A stretch of 8,459 nucleotides of DNA from an uncultured Collinsella sp. GTDB lineage: Bacteria; Actinomycetota; Coriobacteriia; Coriobacteriales; Coriobacteriaceae. The stretch covers positions 1-8,459 of the forward strand of contig USFU01000067.1 of NCBI GenBank assembly GCA_900554135.1. The letters are read 5' to 3'. The notes under the pieces were generated by a model that saw nothing but the letters and a program-made list of their open reading frames with translations, did not search any database and was not told the DNA's origin. Made by a program: the position numbers and the translations under genes. Within the stretch, counting starts at the first letter, position 1, and each line of letters starts with the position of its first letter. Of this stretch, positions 1 to 5,505 are shown piece by piece.

Positions 1-551
1 TCGTCGCGCAGGCGGCAGATGCCCTCCAGGATGGCGTTGCGGCTCTGCGGGTCGACCGCCACCGTGGGCTCGTCAAAAAAGATGAGCTCGGGCTTGTGCG
101 CGATGCCGCAGGCGATGTTGAGGCGACGCGCCAGGCCGCCCGAGAGCTTGCCGGGGCGGAACTTGGCAAAGTCGCCCAGACCGACAAAGTCGATCGCCTC
201 GTCCACGAGCGCACTGCGGCGCTTGCGGTCGTTGACGTAGAGACTGCAGAAATAGTCGATGTTCTCGCGCACGGTGAGTTCGTCGAACACCGCAACTTGC
301 TGCGGGACCACGCCGATGCGACGCTTGAGGTCGTAACGCGTGGGCGTCATGGGCTCACCAAACAGCTCGATGGTTCCCTTGTCGTAGGCGAGCAGCTGCA
401 GGATGCAGTTGATGGACGTGGTTTTGCCCGAGCCGTTGGGGCCCAGCAGGCCAAAGATCTCGCCGGGGGCGATGCTCAGGTTAAAGTGGTCGAGCGCAAT
501 AAGGTCGTCATAGCGCTTGACGAGGTTTTCGACGTGGACGATATCTGTCAT
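1..551 (-). CDS. ABC transporter ATP-binding protein (3' end outside window)
   Basis: This is the nucleotide-binding subunit of an ABC transporter, probably an ABC-2 type exporter of the drug or lipopeptide resistance class. Its first 183 residues are visible. In order they show an aromatic A-loop residue (Y14), Walker A GPNGSGKT (37-44), a Q-loop in VPQQ (Q84), the signature LSGGL (136-140), Walker B LIFFDE (156-161) and the D-loop region AVDPQSR. The H-loop and C-terminus lie beyond the left edge. The start is the ATG at 551-549, preceded by GGAAGGG about 7 bases upstream. No permease gene is visible; one would be expected downstream, off the left edge. The gene is divergent from a sensor kinase/regulator pair, a layout typical of exporters controlled by the adjacent two-component system. 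ATP-binding function is certain from motifs; the substrate is unknown and export is inferred. Confidence 0.93.
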   Translation of the reverse strand, partial: MTDIVHVENLVKRYDDLIALDHFNLSIAPGEIFGLLGPNGSGKTTSINCILQLLAYDKGTIELFGEPMTPTRYDLKRRIGVVPQQVAVFDELTVRENIDYFCSLYVNDRKRRSALVDEAIDFVGLGDFAKFRPGKLSGGLARRLNIACGIAHKPELIFFDEPTVAVDPQSRNAILEGICRLRD

Positions 552-749
552 GAGGCGACCCTTCCGTTGGTTGCGGCCCGGTACGATTGCATCATCGCAG
601 GAGCCGCCGGCGCGCACCAGTGAGCTTTGTCACGAGTGCGAGGGGGCGGAGGCGAAACCCCGCTCCCGCGAGCGATCGACGCCGCTTTGCCGCACGGGAG
701 GAATGTCACGGTTGCCCCGGGCGGCCCCTCCACCACGCGCAGCTTCGCG

Positions 750-755
750 TACAAT
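750..755 (+). promoter_or_regulatory. -10 promoter element for a leaderless kinase transcript
   Basis: TACAAT is followed by six bases (ACCCGT) and then the kinase ATG at 762. With the usual 6-7 base distance from a -10 box to the transcription start, the RNA would begin at or next to the A of the start codon, giving a leaderless mRNA. No Shine-Dalgarno sequence precedes the ATG, which fits. No convincing -35 box lies 16-18 bases upstream. The rest of the 552-749 gap to the divergent ABC gene shows no other clear promoter or operator. Confidence 0.55.
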
Positions 756-761
756 ACCCGT

Positions 762-1907
762 ATGAACAGGCTTTTCGACAAATCGATCGTGCTAGCGTGC
801 TGCATCGCAGCCGCCGTGGGCCTTGCTGTGGACGCCCGCCTGGTCGCGGCGTTTTGCCTTGGCGTTATTGCCACTTCGCTGGCCGAGGTCGCACAGGGGG
901 AACGCACGCACCGTGTAAGCGAGGCCGCGAGTTACGCTTACATCATCGCGGCCGTCTTCGTTCCGCCATTTGTGCCGTTTGCGCCTCTCGCCCTCTATGA
1001 CATCGCACGACGCGTGCGCCGCGAGCACGTCTGGGTCGCGCTGGGCACTGGCGTCGCCTTTGTCTTTGCGCTCGTCGCGGACCTTCGCGCCGACGCGCTC
1101 ACCGCCCGAACGCTCCTGCTGACCGCCATCCTTTCAGTTGCCGCCACCTTGCTATCGCTACGTACCGCCCAGTTGGAGCGCGAGCAGCAGCGCATGCGCC
1201 GTATCCGCGACGGGCTGCAGGAACGGGCCCTCGCGCTCGAGGCGCGCAACCGCGATCTTGCCGACCGCCAGGACTACGAAGTCGAGCTCGCGACGCTCGC
1301 CGAACGCGCCCGCATCGCGCGCGAGATCCACGATAACGTCGGGCACCAGCTCACGCGCGCCTCACTGCAAGCCGAAGCCTTGCGCGTGGTCCACGCCGAC
1401 GAGCCCGGCGTCGCCGCCGATTTTGCCGACGTCAAACGCACGGTTGATGAGGCGCTCCAGCTTGTACGCACCAGCGTCCACGCGCTCAACGACAACGCCG
1501 TCGACCTTTCCGTGCAGCTCGAACGCATTGTTGAAGGCGCGCGCTCGGACGGCGACCCGCAGATTGAGCTTGACGTTATGACCGAACATGCGCCCGCAAA
1601 CGTCGCGAACTGCTTTGCGGCGGTCCTGCGCGAGGCGCTCTCCAACACCATACGTCACGCTTGCGCCCATGCAGTCACTGTACGGTGTATGGAGCATCCG
1701 TCGTTTTACCAGCTCATCGTTACCGACGATGGCGTGGGCGGGGTCCAAGCAAGCGGCCGCGGCGCCGCGGAGGGCATGGGGCTCGCTTCCATGCGCGAGC
1801 GCATCGAGGCGCTTGGCGGCACCTTCACCGCCGGTCCGCGCGCCGGCGCCGGCGGCTGGCGCGTGTTTGCCACCGTTCCCAAACAGCAAGGAGATGAGGA
1901 CCGATGA
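762..1907 (+). CDS. Membrane sensor histidine kinase, HisKA_3 (NarL-partner) type
   Basis: A 381-residue sensor kinase that should phosphorylate the regulator encoded immediately downstream. About five hydrophobic helices fill residues 9-131 with almost no external loop, as in kinases that sense membrane-active compounds (LnrJ/LiaS/DesK-like). A charged, probably coiled-coil linker follows (about 132-178). The HisKA_3 domain carries the phospho-acceptor in AREIHDNVGHQL (H190). The HATPase_c domain shows the N-box LREALSNTIRHA (E291, N295), the D-box TDDGVGG (D322) and the G2 box EGMGLASMRERIEALGG. The frame is open back to an ATG at 627, but that would add 45 low-complexity residues before the first helix; the ATG at 762, just after a TACAAT box, fits better. 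The stop overlaps the next start by 4 bases. The signal is unknown; control of the divergent ABC transporter is inferred. Confidence 0.9.
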   Translation: MNRLFDKSIVLACCIAAAVGLAVDARLVAAFCLGVIATSLAEVAQGERTHRVSEAASYAYIIAAVFVPPFVPFAPLALYDIARRVRREHVWVALGTGVAFVFALVADLRADALTARTLLLTAILSVAATLLSLRTAQLEREQQRMRRIRDGLQERALALEARNRDLADRQDYEVELATLAERARIAREIHDNVGHQLTRASLQAEALRVVHADEPGVAADFADVKRTVDEALQLVRTSVHALNDNAVDLSVQLERIVEGARSDGDPQIELDVMTEHAPANVANCFAAVLREALSNTIRHACAHAVTVRCMEHPSFYQLIVTDDGVGGVQASGRGAAEGMGLASMRERIEALGGTFTAGPRAGAGGWRVFATVPKQQGDEDR

Positions 1908-2533
1908 GGCTCATCGTTGTCGACGACGACCGCTTGGTGGTCGATTCGCTCAAGATAATCCTGGGCGCCCAGCCGCAAATCGAGGTGGTGGGTACCGGCG
2001 CCAATGGCGACGATGCGGTGGCGCTCTATGCCGAGCACGTACCCGATATCGCGCTGCTCGACATTCAAATGCCGGGGCGCGACGGGCTTTCGGCGGCGCG
2101 CGAAATCCTTGAGCGCGACCCTGCGGCGCGCGTGGTGTTTCTGACGACATTCTCGGATGACGAGTATATTGTGTCGGCACTCAAGCTGGGCGCCCGCGGC
2201 TACCTGATCAAAACCGATGTCGCCGCCATTCCGCCGGCGTTGGCGCAGGTCATGGATGGCAAGCGCGTGCTCGAGGGTAAGGCGATCGAGGATGTTGACT
2301 TTGACGGGATGGGCAACAAGGTAGACACGCCTCGCCGGCCTGCGGCCTTCGCCAGCCTAACCGACCGCGAGTTCGAAGTCGCCGAGCTCATCGCCCGCGG
2401 CCTCGACAACAAGGAGATCGCTGCCACCGCTTATATGGGCGAAGGCACCGTGCGCAACCACATCAGCTCGATCCTTGCCAAAATGGGCCTACGCAACCGC
2501 ACGCAGATCGCCATCACCTACTTGCGAGGGTAA
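1904..2533 (+). CDS. NarL/LuxR-family response regulator
   Basis: A 209-residue transcription factor and partner of the upstream kinase. The receiver domain (1-120) has the acidic pocket D7/D8, the phospho-acceptor D53 in LLDIQMPG, T81 and K103 in LIKTD. The LuxR-type helix-turn-helix (about 149-207) runs from SLTDREFEVAELIARGLDNK through EIAATAYMGEGTVRNHIS to LRNRTQIAI; the recognition helix TVRNHISSIL is standard. The ATG shares ATGA with the kinase stop, and AAGGAG sits 10 bases upstream with a closer GAGGA, so the two genes are translationally coupled. Length and domains are complete. The likely target is the promoter region between this operon and the divergent ABC gene, which is an inference from position. 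No gene follows on this strand; the palindrome array begins about 60 bases downstream. Confidence 0.95.
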   Translation: MRLIVVDDDRLVVDSLKIILGAQPQIEVVGTGANGDDAVALYAEHVPDIALLDIQMPGRDGLSAAREILERDPAARVVFLTTFSDDEYIVSALKLGARGYLIKTDVAAIPPALAQVMDGKRVLEGKAIEDVDFDGMGNKVDTPRRPAAFASLTDREFEVAELIARGLDNKEIAATAYMGEGTVRNHISSILAKMGLRNRTQIAITYLRG

Positions 2534-2564
2534 TTTCCCAACGGCCAACCACTCCCACATAGCA

Positions 2565-2593
2565 AAATGGCAGCCACCGATTTAATGCCATTT
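2565..2593 (+). terminator. Weak stem-loop after the response regulator
   Basis: AAATGGCA (2565-2572) pairs with TGCCATTT (2586-2593), an 8-bp stem with a 13-base loop, starting 31 bases after the regulator stop. It has no long T-run and its right half continues into the first palindromic unit, so it may be part of that repeat and not a separate terminator. Confidence 0.3.
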
Positions 2594-2594
2594 C

Positions 2595-2746
2595 AAAACT
2601 ATGCCGGTTTACTACGATAAATCGCCCACCTTCGACCACGGTAAAATGCGCGCTTGCAAAACCGCAGGTAGAACGCTTGCAATATTTAGAAAAATGCAGT
2701 CATGGTCGGGAATGTCGGATTCATCGTAGTAAATCGGCATAGTTTT
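2595..2746. repeat. Palindromic unit 1
   Basis: The outer arms 2595-2617 and 2724-2746 are complementary over 23 bases with one mismatch. A second short stem pairs 2633-2640 with 2701-2708 (7 of 8). The centre has GCAGG...CTTGC, a decayed hairpin with one G-U pair. A 9-base direct repeat, CGCTTGCAA, occurs at 2651-2659 and 2674-2682. The central hairpin is reversed in orientation compared with units 2 and 3. Confidence 0.8.
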
Positions 2747-2789
2747 GTTCGGGCGGCCCTGCACGAGCGCCTCCGCAAGTCTCGCGGGA

Positions 2790-2819
2790 CCAAAATGATC
2801 CGTTTTCTTCCGCCCGCGG
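2790..2819 (+). repeat. Spacer repeat, copy 1
   Basis: A 30-base segment starting CCAAAATGATCCGTTTTC matches 3028-3057 at 26 of 30 positions; all four differences are transitions. It lies between palindromic units 1 and 2, at the same relative place that copy 2 occupies between units 2 and 3. This shows the whole block of about 240-250 bases, not just the palindromes, was duplicated. Confidence 0.75.
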
Positions 2820-2838
2820 AGATCGGCTGACGGCGCCC

Positions 2839-2998
2839 GCCACGAAATGGGCCCATCTACTACGTTTAGTCCAGCACCCCCGACCATAACCGCGTTTCAT
2901 GAAAAACCGCAGGCGTTTTACCTGCGGTTTTTATTTCGCATTATTTACCATGGTTGAGGGTAGCAGCCTAAACGTAGTAGATGGGCCCATTTCGTGGC
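2839..2998. repeat. Palindromic unit 2 with perfect 31-bp arms
   Basis: The arms 2839-2869 and 2968-2998 are perfectly complementary over 31 bases and include GGGCCCATCTACTACG. The inner stem (2881-2888 with 2949-2956) is weaker. The centre is the bidirectional terminator hairpin at 2902-2932. The outer arms differ from units 1 and 3, though TACTACG is shared with unit 1. Confidence 0.88.
2902..2932. terminator. Bidirectional Rho-independent terminator in unit 2
   Basis: AAAAACCGCAGG (2902-2913) pairs perfectly with CCTGCGGTTTTT (2921-2932) around a 7-base loop. The flanking A-run and T-run give a U-tract on either strand, the classic bidirectional terminator form, fitting its place between two convergent operons. 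It lies about 370 bases past the regulator stop and about 410 bases past the echF stop, so both mRNAs would carry long 3' ends unless stopped earlier. Confidence 0.75.
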
Positions 2999-3027
2999 AG
3001 ACGGGTCACGAGGCAGCCCTCGCAAGG

Positions 3028-3057
3028 CCAAAATGGTCCGTTTTCCTCCGTCCACGG
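3028..3057 (+). repeat. Spacer repeat, copy 2
   Basis: The second copy of the 30-base spacer segment, starting CCAAAATGGTCCGTTTTC, is offset by 238 bases from copy 1 at 2790-2819 and differs only by four transitions. Confidence 0.75.
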
Positions 3058-3092
3058 GAAATCAAAGGCTGTTACGGATATGGCGCCATTTC

Positions 3093-3244
3093 AAAACCAT
3101 GCCGGATTACGGGGCTAAAGTCGGGGCCCTCATCCATACCTTCATTTTTTGAAAAAATGCAGGCTATCTACCTGCGGTTTTGTTTTTGCGATTTTCGGTA
3201 TGGTTGGGAGTTCGCTATCCAGCCCCGTAAACCGGCATAGTTTT
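3093..3244. repeat. Palindromic unit 3
   Basis: The arms 3093-3116 and 3221-3244 are complementary at 22 of 24 positions. The inner stem CCATACC (3134-3140) pairs with GGTATGG (3197-3203). The central hairpin at about 3152-3182 keeps GCAGG/CCTGC but its A/T flanks hold one wobble and one mismatch, so it is a poorer terminator than that of unit 2. The outer ends match unit 1, but the inner arm tips (ACGGGGCT/AGCCCCGT) differ from unit 1 on both sides together. Confidence 0.82.
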
Positions 3245-3260
3245 GTTCGTGGCGGCCCAA

Positions 3261-3310
3261 CCGCGCGTTCGCGCGCGGGGCCGGTGGGGCAATTTTGCCC
3301 CACCGGCCCC
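3261..3310 (-). terminator. Strong GC hairpins downstream of echF
   Basis: GGGGCCGGTGGGGCAA (3277-3292) is perfectly complementary to 3295-3310, a stem of up to 16 bp. Next to it, CCGCGCG (3261-3267) pairs with CGCGCGG (3272-3278) around TTCG; the two stems overlap by two bases and would compete. The large hairpin begins 32 bases after the echF stop. Neither side has a T-run, so it may act as a pause or Rho-assisted end, or protect the mRNA 3' end, and not as a classic terminator. Confidence 0.5.
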
Positions 3311-3349
3311 TATTCCAGCTCTATTCCAGCTCTATACCAAAGCTATTCC
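3311..3349. repeat. 11-base tandem repeat at the echF 3' end
   Basis: TATTCCAGCTC occurs twice in a row (3311-3321, 3322-3332), followed by a diverged third copy TATACCAAAGC and a partial TATTCC. The tract spans the echF stop codon. It could be a slippage tract that varies between strains. Confidence 0.6.
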
Positions 3350-3684
3350 GGCTTGGTTTCTACCGTGGGAGTCTTGTCCGCCGCAACCGGAGTGCGGGCG
3401 GTGTCCATAGTCAGGCAGTGCTTGGGGCAGCTCTCGATGCACTCGCCGCACACCACGCAGGCATACGGGTCGATCGACCACGTTCCGCCCTTGCGATCGA
3501 CCGCGAGCGCGCCCGCCGGGCAACGCCGCGCGCACATGCCGCAGCAAATGCACACGTCCATGTCATTGACGATATGCCCGCGCAAGCGTTCGGGCGCCGT
3601 CAGCTTCTCCTGCGGATAACAAACCGTGACCGGCTGCTTGACCATAGAACCCAAGGCCGTCTTGGCAAATGTCAGTAAACTCAT
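3343..3684 (-). CDS. echF: Ech-type hydrogenase ferredoxin subunit (2x[4Fe-4S])
   Basis: A 113-residue polyferredoxin-like subunit with two CxxCxxCxxxCP motifs: C45, C48, C51, C55 and C76, C79, C82, C86. These bind two [4Fe-4S] clusters that should take electrons from soluble reduced ferredoxin and pass them to the small subunit. It matches EchF, and the HycF and NuoI relatives, in size and cluster pattern. It is the last gene of the operon; its ATG at 3684 comes 7 bases after the large-subunit stop, and a GAAAGGTAGG ribosome site overlaps that stop. The last 20 or so residues are a Thr/Pro/Lys-rich tail with no fold expected. The 11-base tandem repeat overlaps the stop codon. The symbol is assigned from operon order and motifs. 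Confidence 0.9.
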   Translation of the reverse strand: MSLLTFAKTALGSMVKQPVTVCYPQEKLTAPERLRGHIVNDMDVCICCGMCARRCPAGALAVDRKGGTWSIDPYACVVCGECIESCPKHCLTMDTARTPVAADKTPTVETKPE

Positions 3685-3691
3685 GCCGCGC

Positions 3692-4780
3692 CTACCTTTC
3701 CGTGCAGCTAATGCAGGGGTCGATGGTCAGGATAATCATGGGCACGTTGGCAAGGAGCACGCCCTGCAGCGCATGTGTCAGACCCGCCAGGTTTTGCGAC
3801 GTCGGCGTGCGTACGCGGAAACGGTCCAGGTTCTTGGTGCCGTTGCCGCGCACATAGTAGTACGCCTCGCCGCGCGGCTGCTCAATCACAACCTCGCCGC
3901 GCGCGCCGTCGGCCGGCGTAAGCTTGGTGCACCCGCCGATACCGTCGTGCGGAATCTTGCCCACAAGCTCCTTAATGATGTCCATGGCCTGCGTGACCTC
4001 GGCGCAACGCACCTGGCAGCGGGCATAGCAGTCGCCGTCGGTCGCCACGATGGGCTCAAACGCGGCCAGATCCGCATAGGCACCGTCGCCAAACATGCGC
4101 ACGTCGTAGTCCACGCCCGAGGCGCGGCCGAACGGGCCGACCATCGAAAGCTCCAGCGCGTCTTTCTTGCTGATCACGCCCACGCCGTGCAGGCGCTCGC
4201 CGCAGCTATTGTCGTCCAAAAACGTATGCACCAGGGCCTCGTAGTCGGGACGCATGGCGTCGAGCGTCTGGACAATACCCGCCAGCTCGGAGTCCTCAAT
4301 GTCGTGCTTAAGGCCGCCGATCTCGTTAATCGAAAGGATCACGCGGCCGCCGCAGGTGCTCTCGAAGATCTTGAGAATCTGCTCGCGCAGGGTCCACGAA
4401 CGATAGAACAGCGCCTCGAAGCCAAAAGCATCGGCGAGCAGGCCCAGCCACAGCAGGTGCGAGTGAATGCGCGAAAGCTCGTGCAAAATGGTGCGGATGT
4501 ACTGCACGCGGCCGGGCACCTCGATGTCGAGCATGCGCTCGCAGGCGCTGGCATAGCCGCAGCTGTGGCCCACGGCGCAGATGCCGCAGATGCGCTCGGC
4601 GATGTAGCCAAACTGATGCATGTCGCGCTTTTCGGTGAGTTTCTCGAGCCCGCGGTGCACAAAGCCGATCTGCGGAATTGCCTCGATGACGCGGTCGTCA
4701 TCGATCACCAGGTCCAGATGAAGCGGCTCGGGCAGCACCGGGTGCTGCGGGCCAAACGGAATAACGGAGCGATGTGCCAT
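3692..4780 (-). CDS. echE: Ech-type [NiFe] hydrogenase large (catalytic) subunit
   Basis: A 362-residue catalytic subunit carrying the [NiFe] site that reduces protons to H2 or oxidises H2. The four metal-binding cysteines are present: C65 and C68 in ERICGICAVGH and C356 and C359 in DPCISCTER. Conserved stretches such as GPQHP and GFVHRGLEKLTEKR near the N-terminus mark the group 4 / NuoD-like family. The protein ends on the Arg directly after the C-terminal motif, with no extension. In many [NiFe] hydrogenases a peptide after this motif is cut off by a specific protease; EchE and CooH are known exceptions that lack it, and this protein falls with them. The ATG at 4780 has AAGGAGG upstream, overlapping the end of echD. 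Nickel-insertion genes are not in the window. Confidence 0.95.
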   Translation of the reverse strand: MAHRSVIPFGPQHPVLPEPLHLDLVIDDDRVIEAIPQIGFVHRGLEKLTEKRDMHQFGYIAERICGICAVGHSCGYASACERMLDIEVPGRVQYIRTILHELSRIHSHLLWLGLLADAFGFEALFYRSWTLREQILKIFESTCGGRVILSINEIGGLKHDIEDSELAGIVQTLDAMRPDYEALVHTFLDDNSCGERLHGVGVISKKDALELSMVGPFGRASGVDYDVRMFGDGAYADLAAFEPIVATDGDCYARCQVRCAEVTQAMDIIKELVGKIPHDGIGGCTKLTPADGARGEVVIEQPRGEAYYYVRGNGTKNLDRFRVRTPTSQNLAGLTHALQGVLLANVPMIILTIDPCISCTER

Positions 4781-4785
4781 GGACC

Positions 4786-5505
4786 TTACGCCTCCTTTTT
4801 CTGCTTGTCGCGGGCAGCCTTGGCGGCAAGCGCCGCGCGGACCTTGGCCGCTTTCTCGGGATCCATGGCAGCGAGCTTTGCCTCCATCTCGGCAGCCTTG
4901 AGCGCGGCCTTCGCAACAGCCTCGTCATGCTGAGCATCGGAGCCGGCAGCCGCAGCGGGCTGAGCGACGGCAGCGCCCGCAGCATCGCCGGCACCTGCGG
5001 CGCCCTCCCCCGCAGTGGCCGTGGCAGCGGCAGCCTTTTCGGCCGCAGCCTTGCGCGCCTTGGCCTCTGCAACCGCGCGGACCTTCATGGCTTTCTCGCG
5101 CGCGGCCTTCACCTCGGGCGTGATAACGCTCATGGGCTCGGCCGTTGAGACCTGGTAGAAAAAGCCCTTAAAGTCAATCTGCATGTCGGTGATGGCAAGA
5201 CCAAACAGGTCATGCGCCTCGTTCTCAAACGGAAATACCGCCGGATAGTACGAGCTGATGGACGGAATCTCCTGGTACTGATCGATATCCTCGACCACCA
5301 GGTTCTCGATTGCATAGCTGCCGTCCTGCGCAATATGCTCCTGAGCAGCACGAACGTTGATAAACGTATAGACCAGGCGATACGATCCGTCGTCCACACA
5401 GCGCTCGGCGTGCATTTGCACAAAGCGCGCGCCGACGCCCTTGAGCGCCTGGACATGCGACAGAAGCTCGTCGATCCCGACGATGGTATAGATTGCCTTT
5501 TGCAT
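4786..5505 (-). CDS. echD: Ech-type hydrogenase NuoC-like subunit with Ala-rich tail
   Basis: A 239-residue protein in two parts. Residues 1 to about 125 are the NuoC/30-kDa-like subunit of group 4 hydrogenases, recognised by SSYYPAVFPFENEAHDLFGL (85-104), which matches the family's E..D.FG signature; it is a structural peripheral-arm subunit with no cofactor. Residues 131-239 are a low-complexity charged extension in which 47 of 109 residues are alanine, with Lys, Arg and Glu in patterns suggesting helix or coiled coil at both ends and a flexible Gly/Ala centre. EchD proteins are usually only about as long as the first part, so the tail is unusual. The start ATG shares one base with the echC stop (TAATG) and has AAGGAGG upstream, so it is translationally coupled. 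The tail's function is unknown. Confidence 0.88.
   Translation of the reverse strand: MQKAIYTIVGIDELLSHVQALKGVGARFVQMHAERCVDDGSYRLVYTFINVRAAQEHIAQDGSYAIENLVVEDIDQYQEIPSISSYYPAVFPFENEAHDLFGLAITDMQIDFKGFFYQVSTAEPMSVITPEVKAAREKAMKVRAVAEAKARKAAAEKAAAATATAGEGAAGAGDAAGAAVAQPAAAAGSDAQHDEAVAKAALKAAEMEAKLAAMDPEKAAKVRAALAAKAARDKQKKEA

Larger units (their letters stand above)
2595..3258. repeat. Array of three related palindromic intergenic units
   Basis: This stretch between two convergent operons is built of three palindromic units (2595-2746, 2839-2998, 3093-3244) with starts 244 and 254 bases apart. Units 1 and 3 share the left approach CCATTTCAAAAC.ATGCCGG and the right exit CGGCATAGTTTTGTTCG followed by GGCGGCCC. 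The spacers before units 2 and 3 share a 30-base segment. All three contain AAACCGCAGGTA on one strand near the centre. Arm sequences differ between units but stay complementary within each, as expected if the fold matters. No credible protein-coding gene is present. The family is not one recognised here; it could be a mobile palindromic repeat, a 3'-UTR RNA structure or a termination zone. Confidence 0.85.

Noticed and set aside
591..633. Promoter for the ABC gene (GTGACA and GATGAT on the minus strand)
   Set aside because: The two boxes are about 31 bases apart, far from the usual 16-18, and neither is a good match.
627..761. Upstream start for the histidine kinase
   Set aside because: It would add 45 low-complexity residues before the first membrane helix and would place the TACAAT promoter inside the coding region.
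2612..2887. Minus-strand open frame of 91 codons within the palindrome array
   Set aside because: It has no ribosome site or domain and crosses units 1 and 2. It shares LNVVDGPISW with a frame on the opposite strand only because both read the same perfect inverted repeat.
2899..3240. Plus-strand open frame of 113 codons within units 2 and 3
   Set aside because: It begins inside the terminator-hairpin region, reads through the palindromes and resembles no family. It is best explained as repeat sequence without stops.
2595..3258. CRISPR array
   Set aside because: There are only three units of about 250 bases, with long diverged palindromic arms and spacers that themselves repeat. This is not the short-repeat, unique-spacer pattern.
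2595..3258. Insertion sequence or recent MITE
   Set aside because: There is no transposase and no clear target-site duplication at the unit ends. A MITE-like origin remains possible but is not supported by flanks seen here.
3626..4933. Long plus-strand open frame (435 codons) opposite echE
   Set aside because: It is antisense to a gene with intact metal motifs. Its His/Ala/Arg-rich make-up is typical of a GC-rich reverse-strand shadow.
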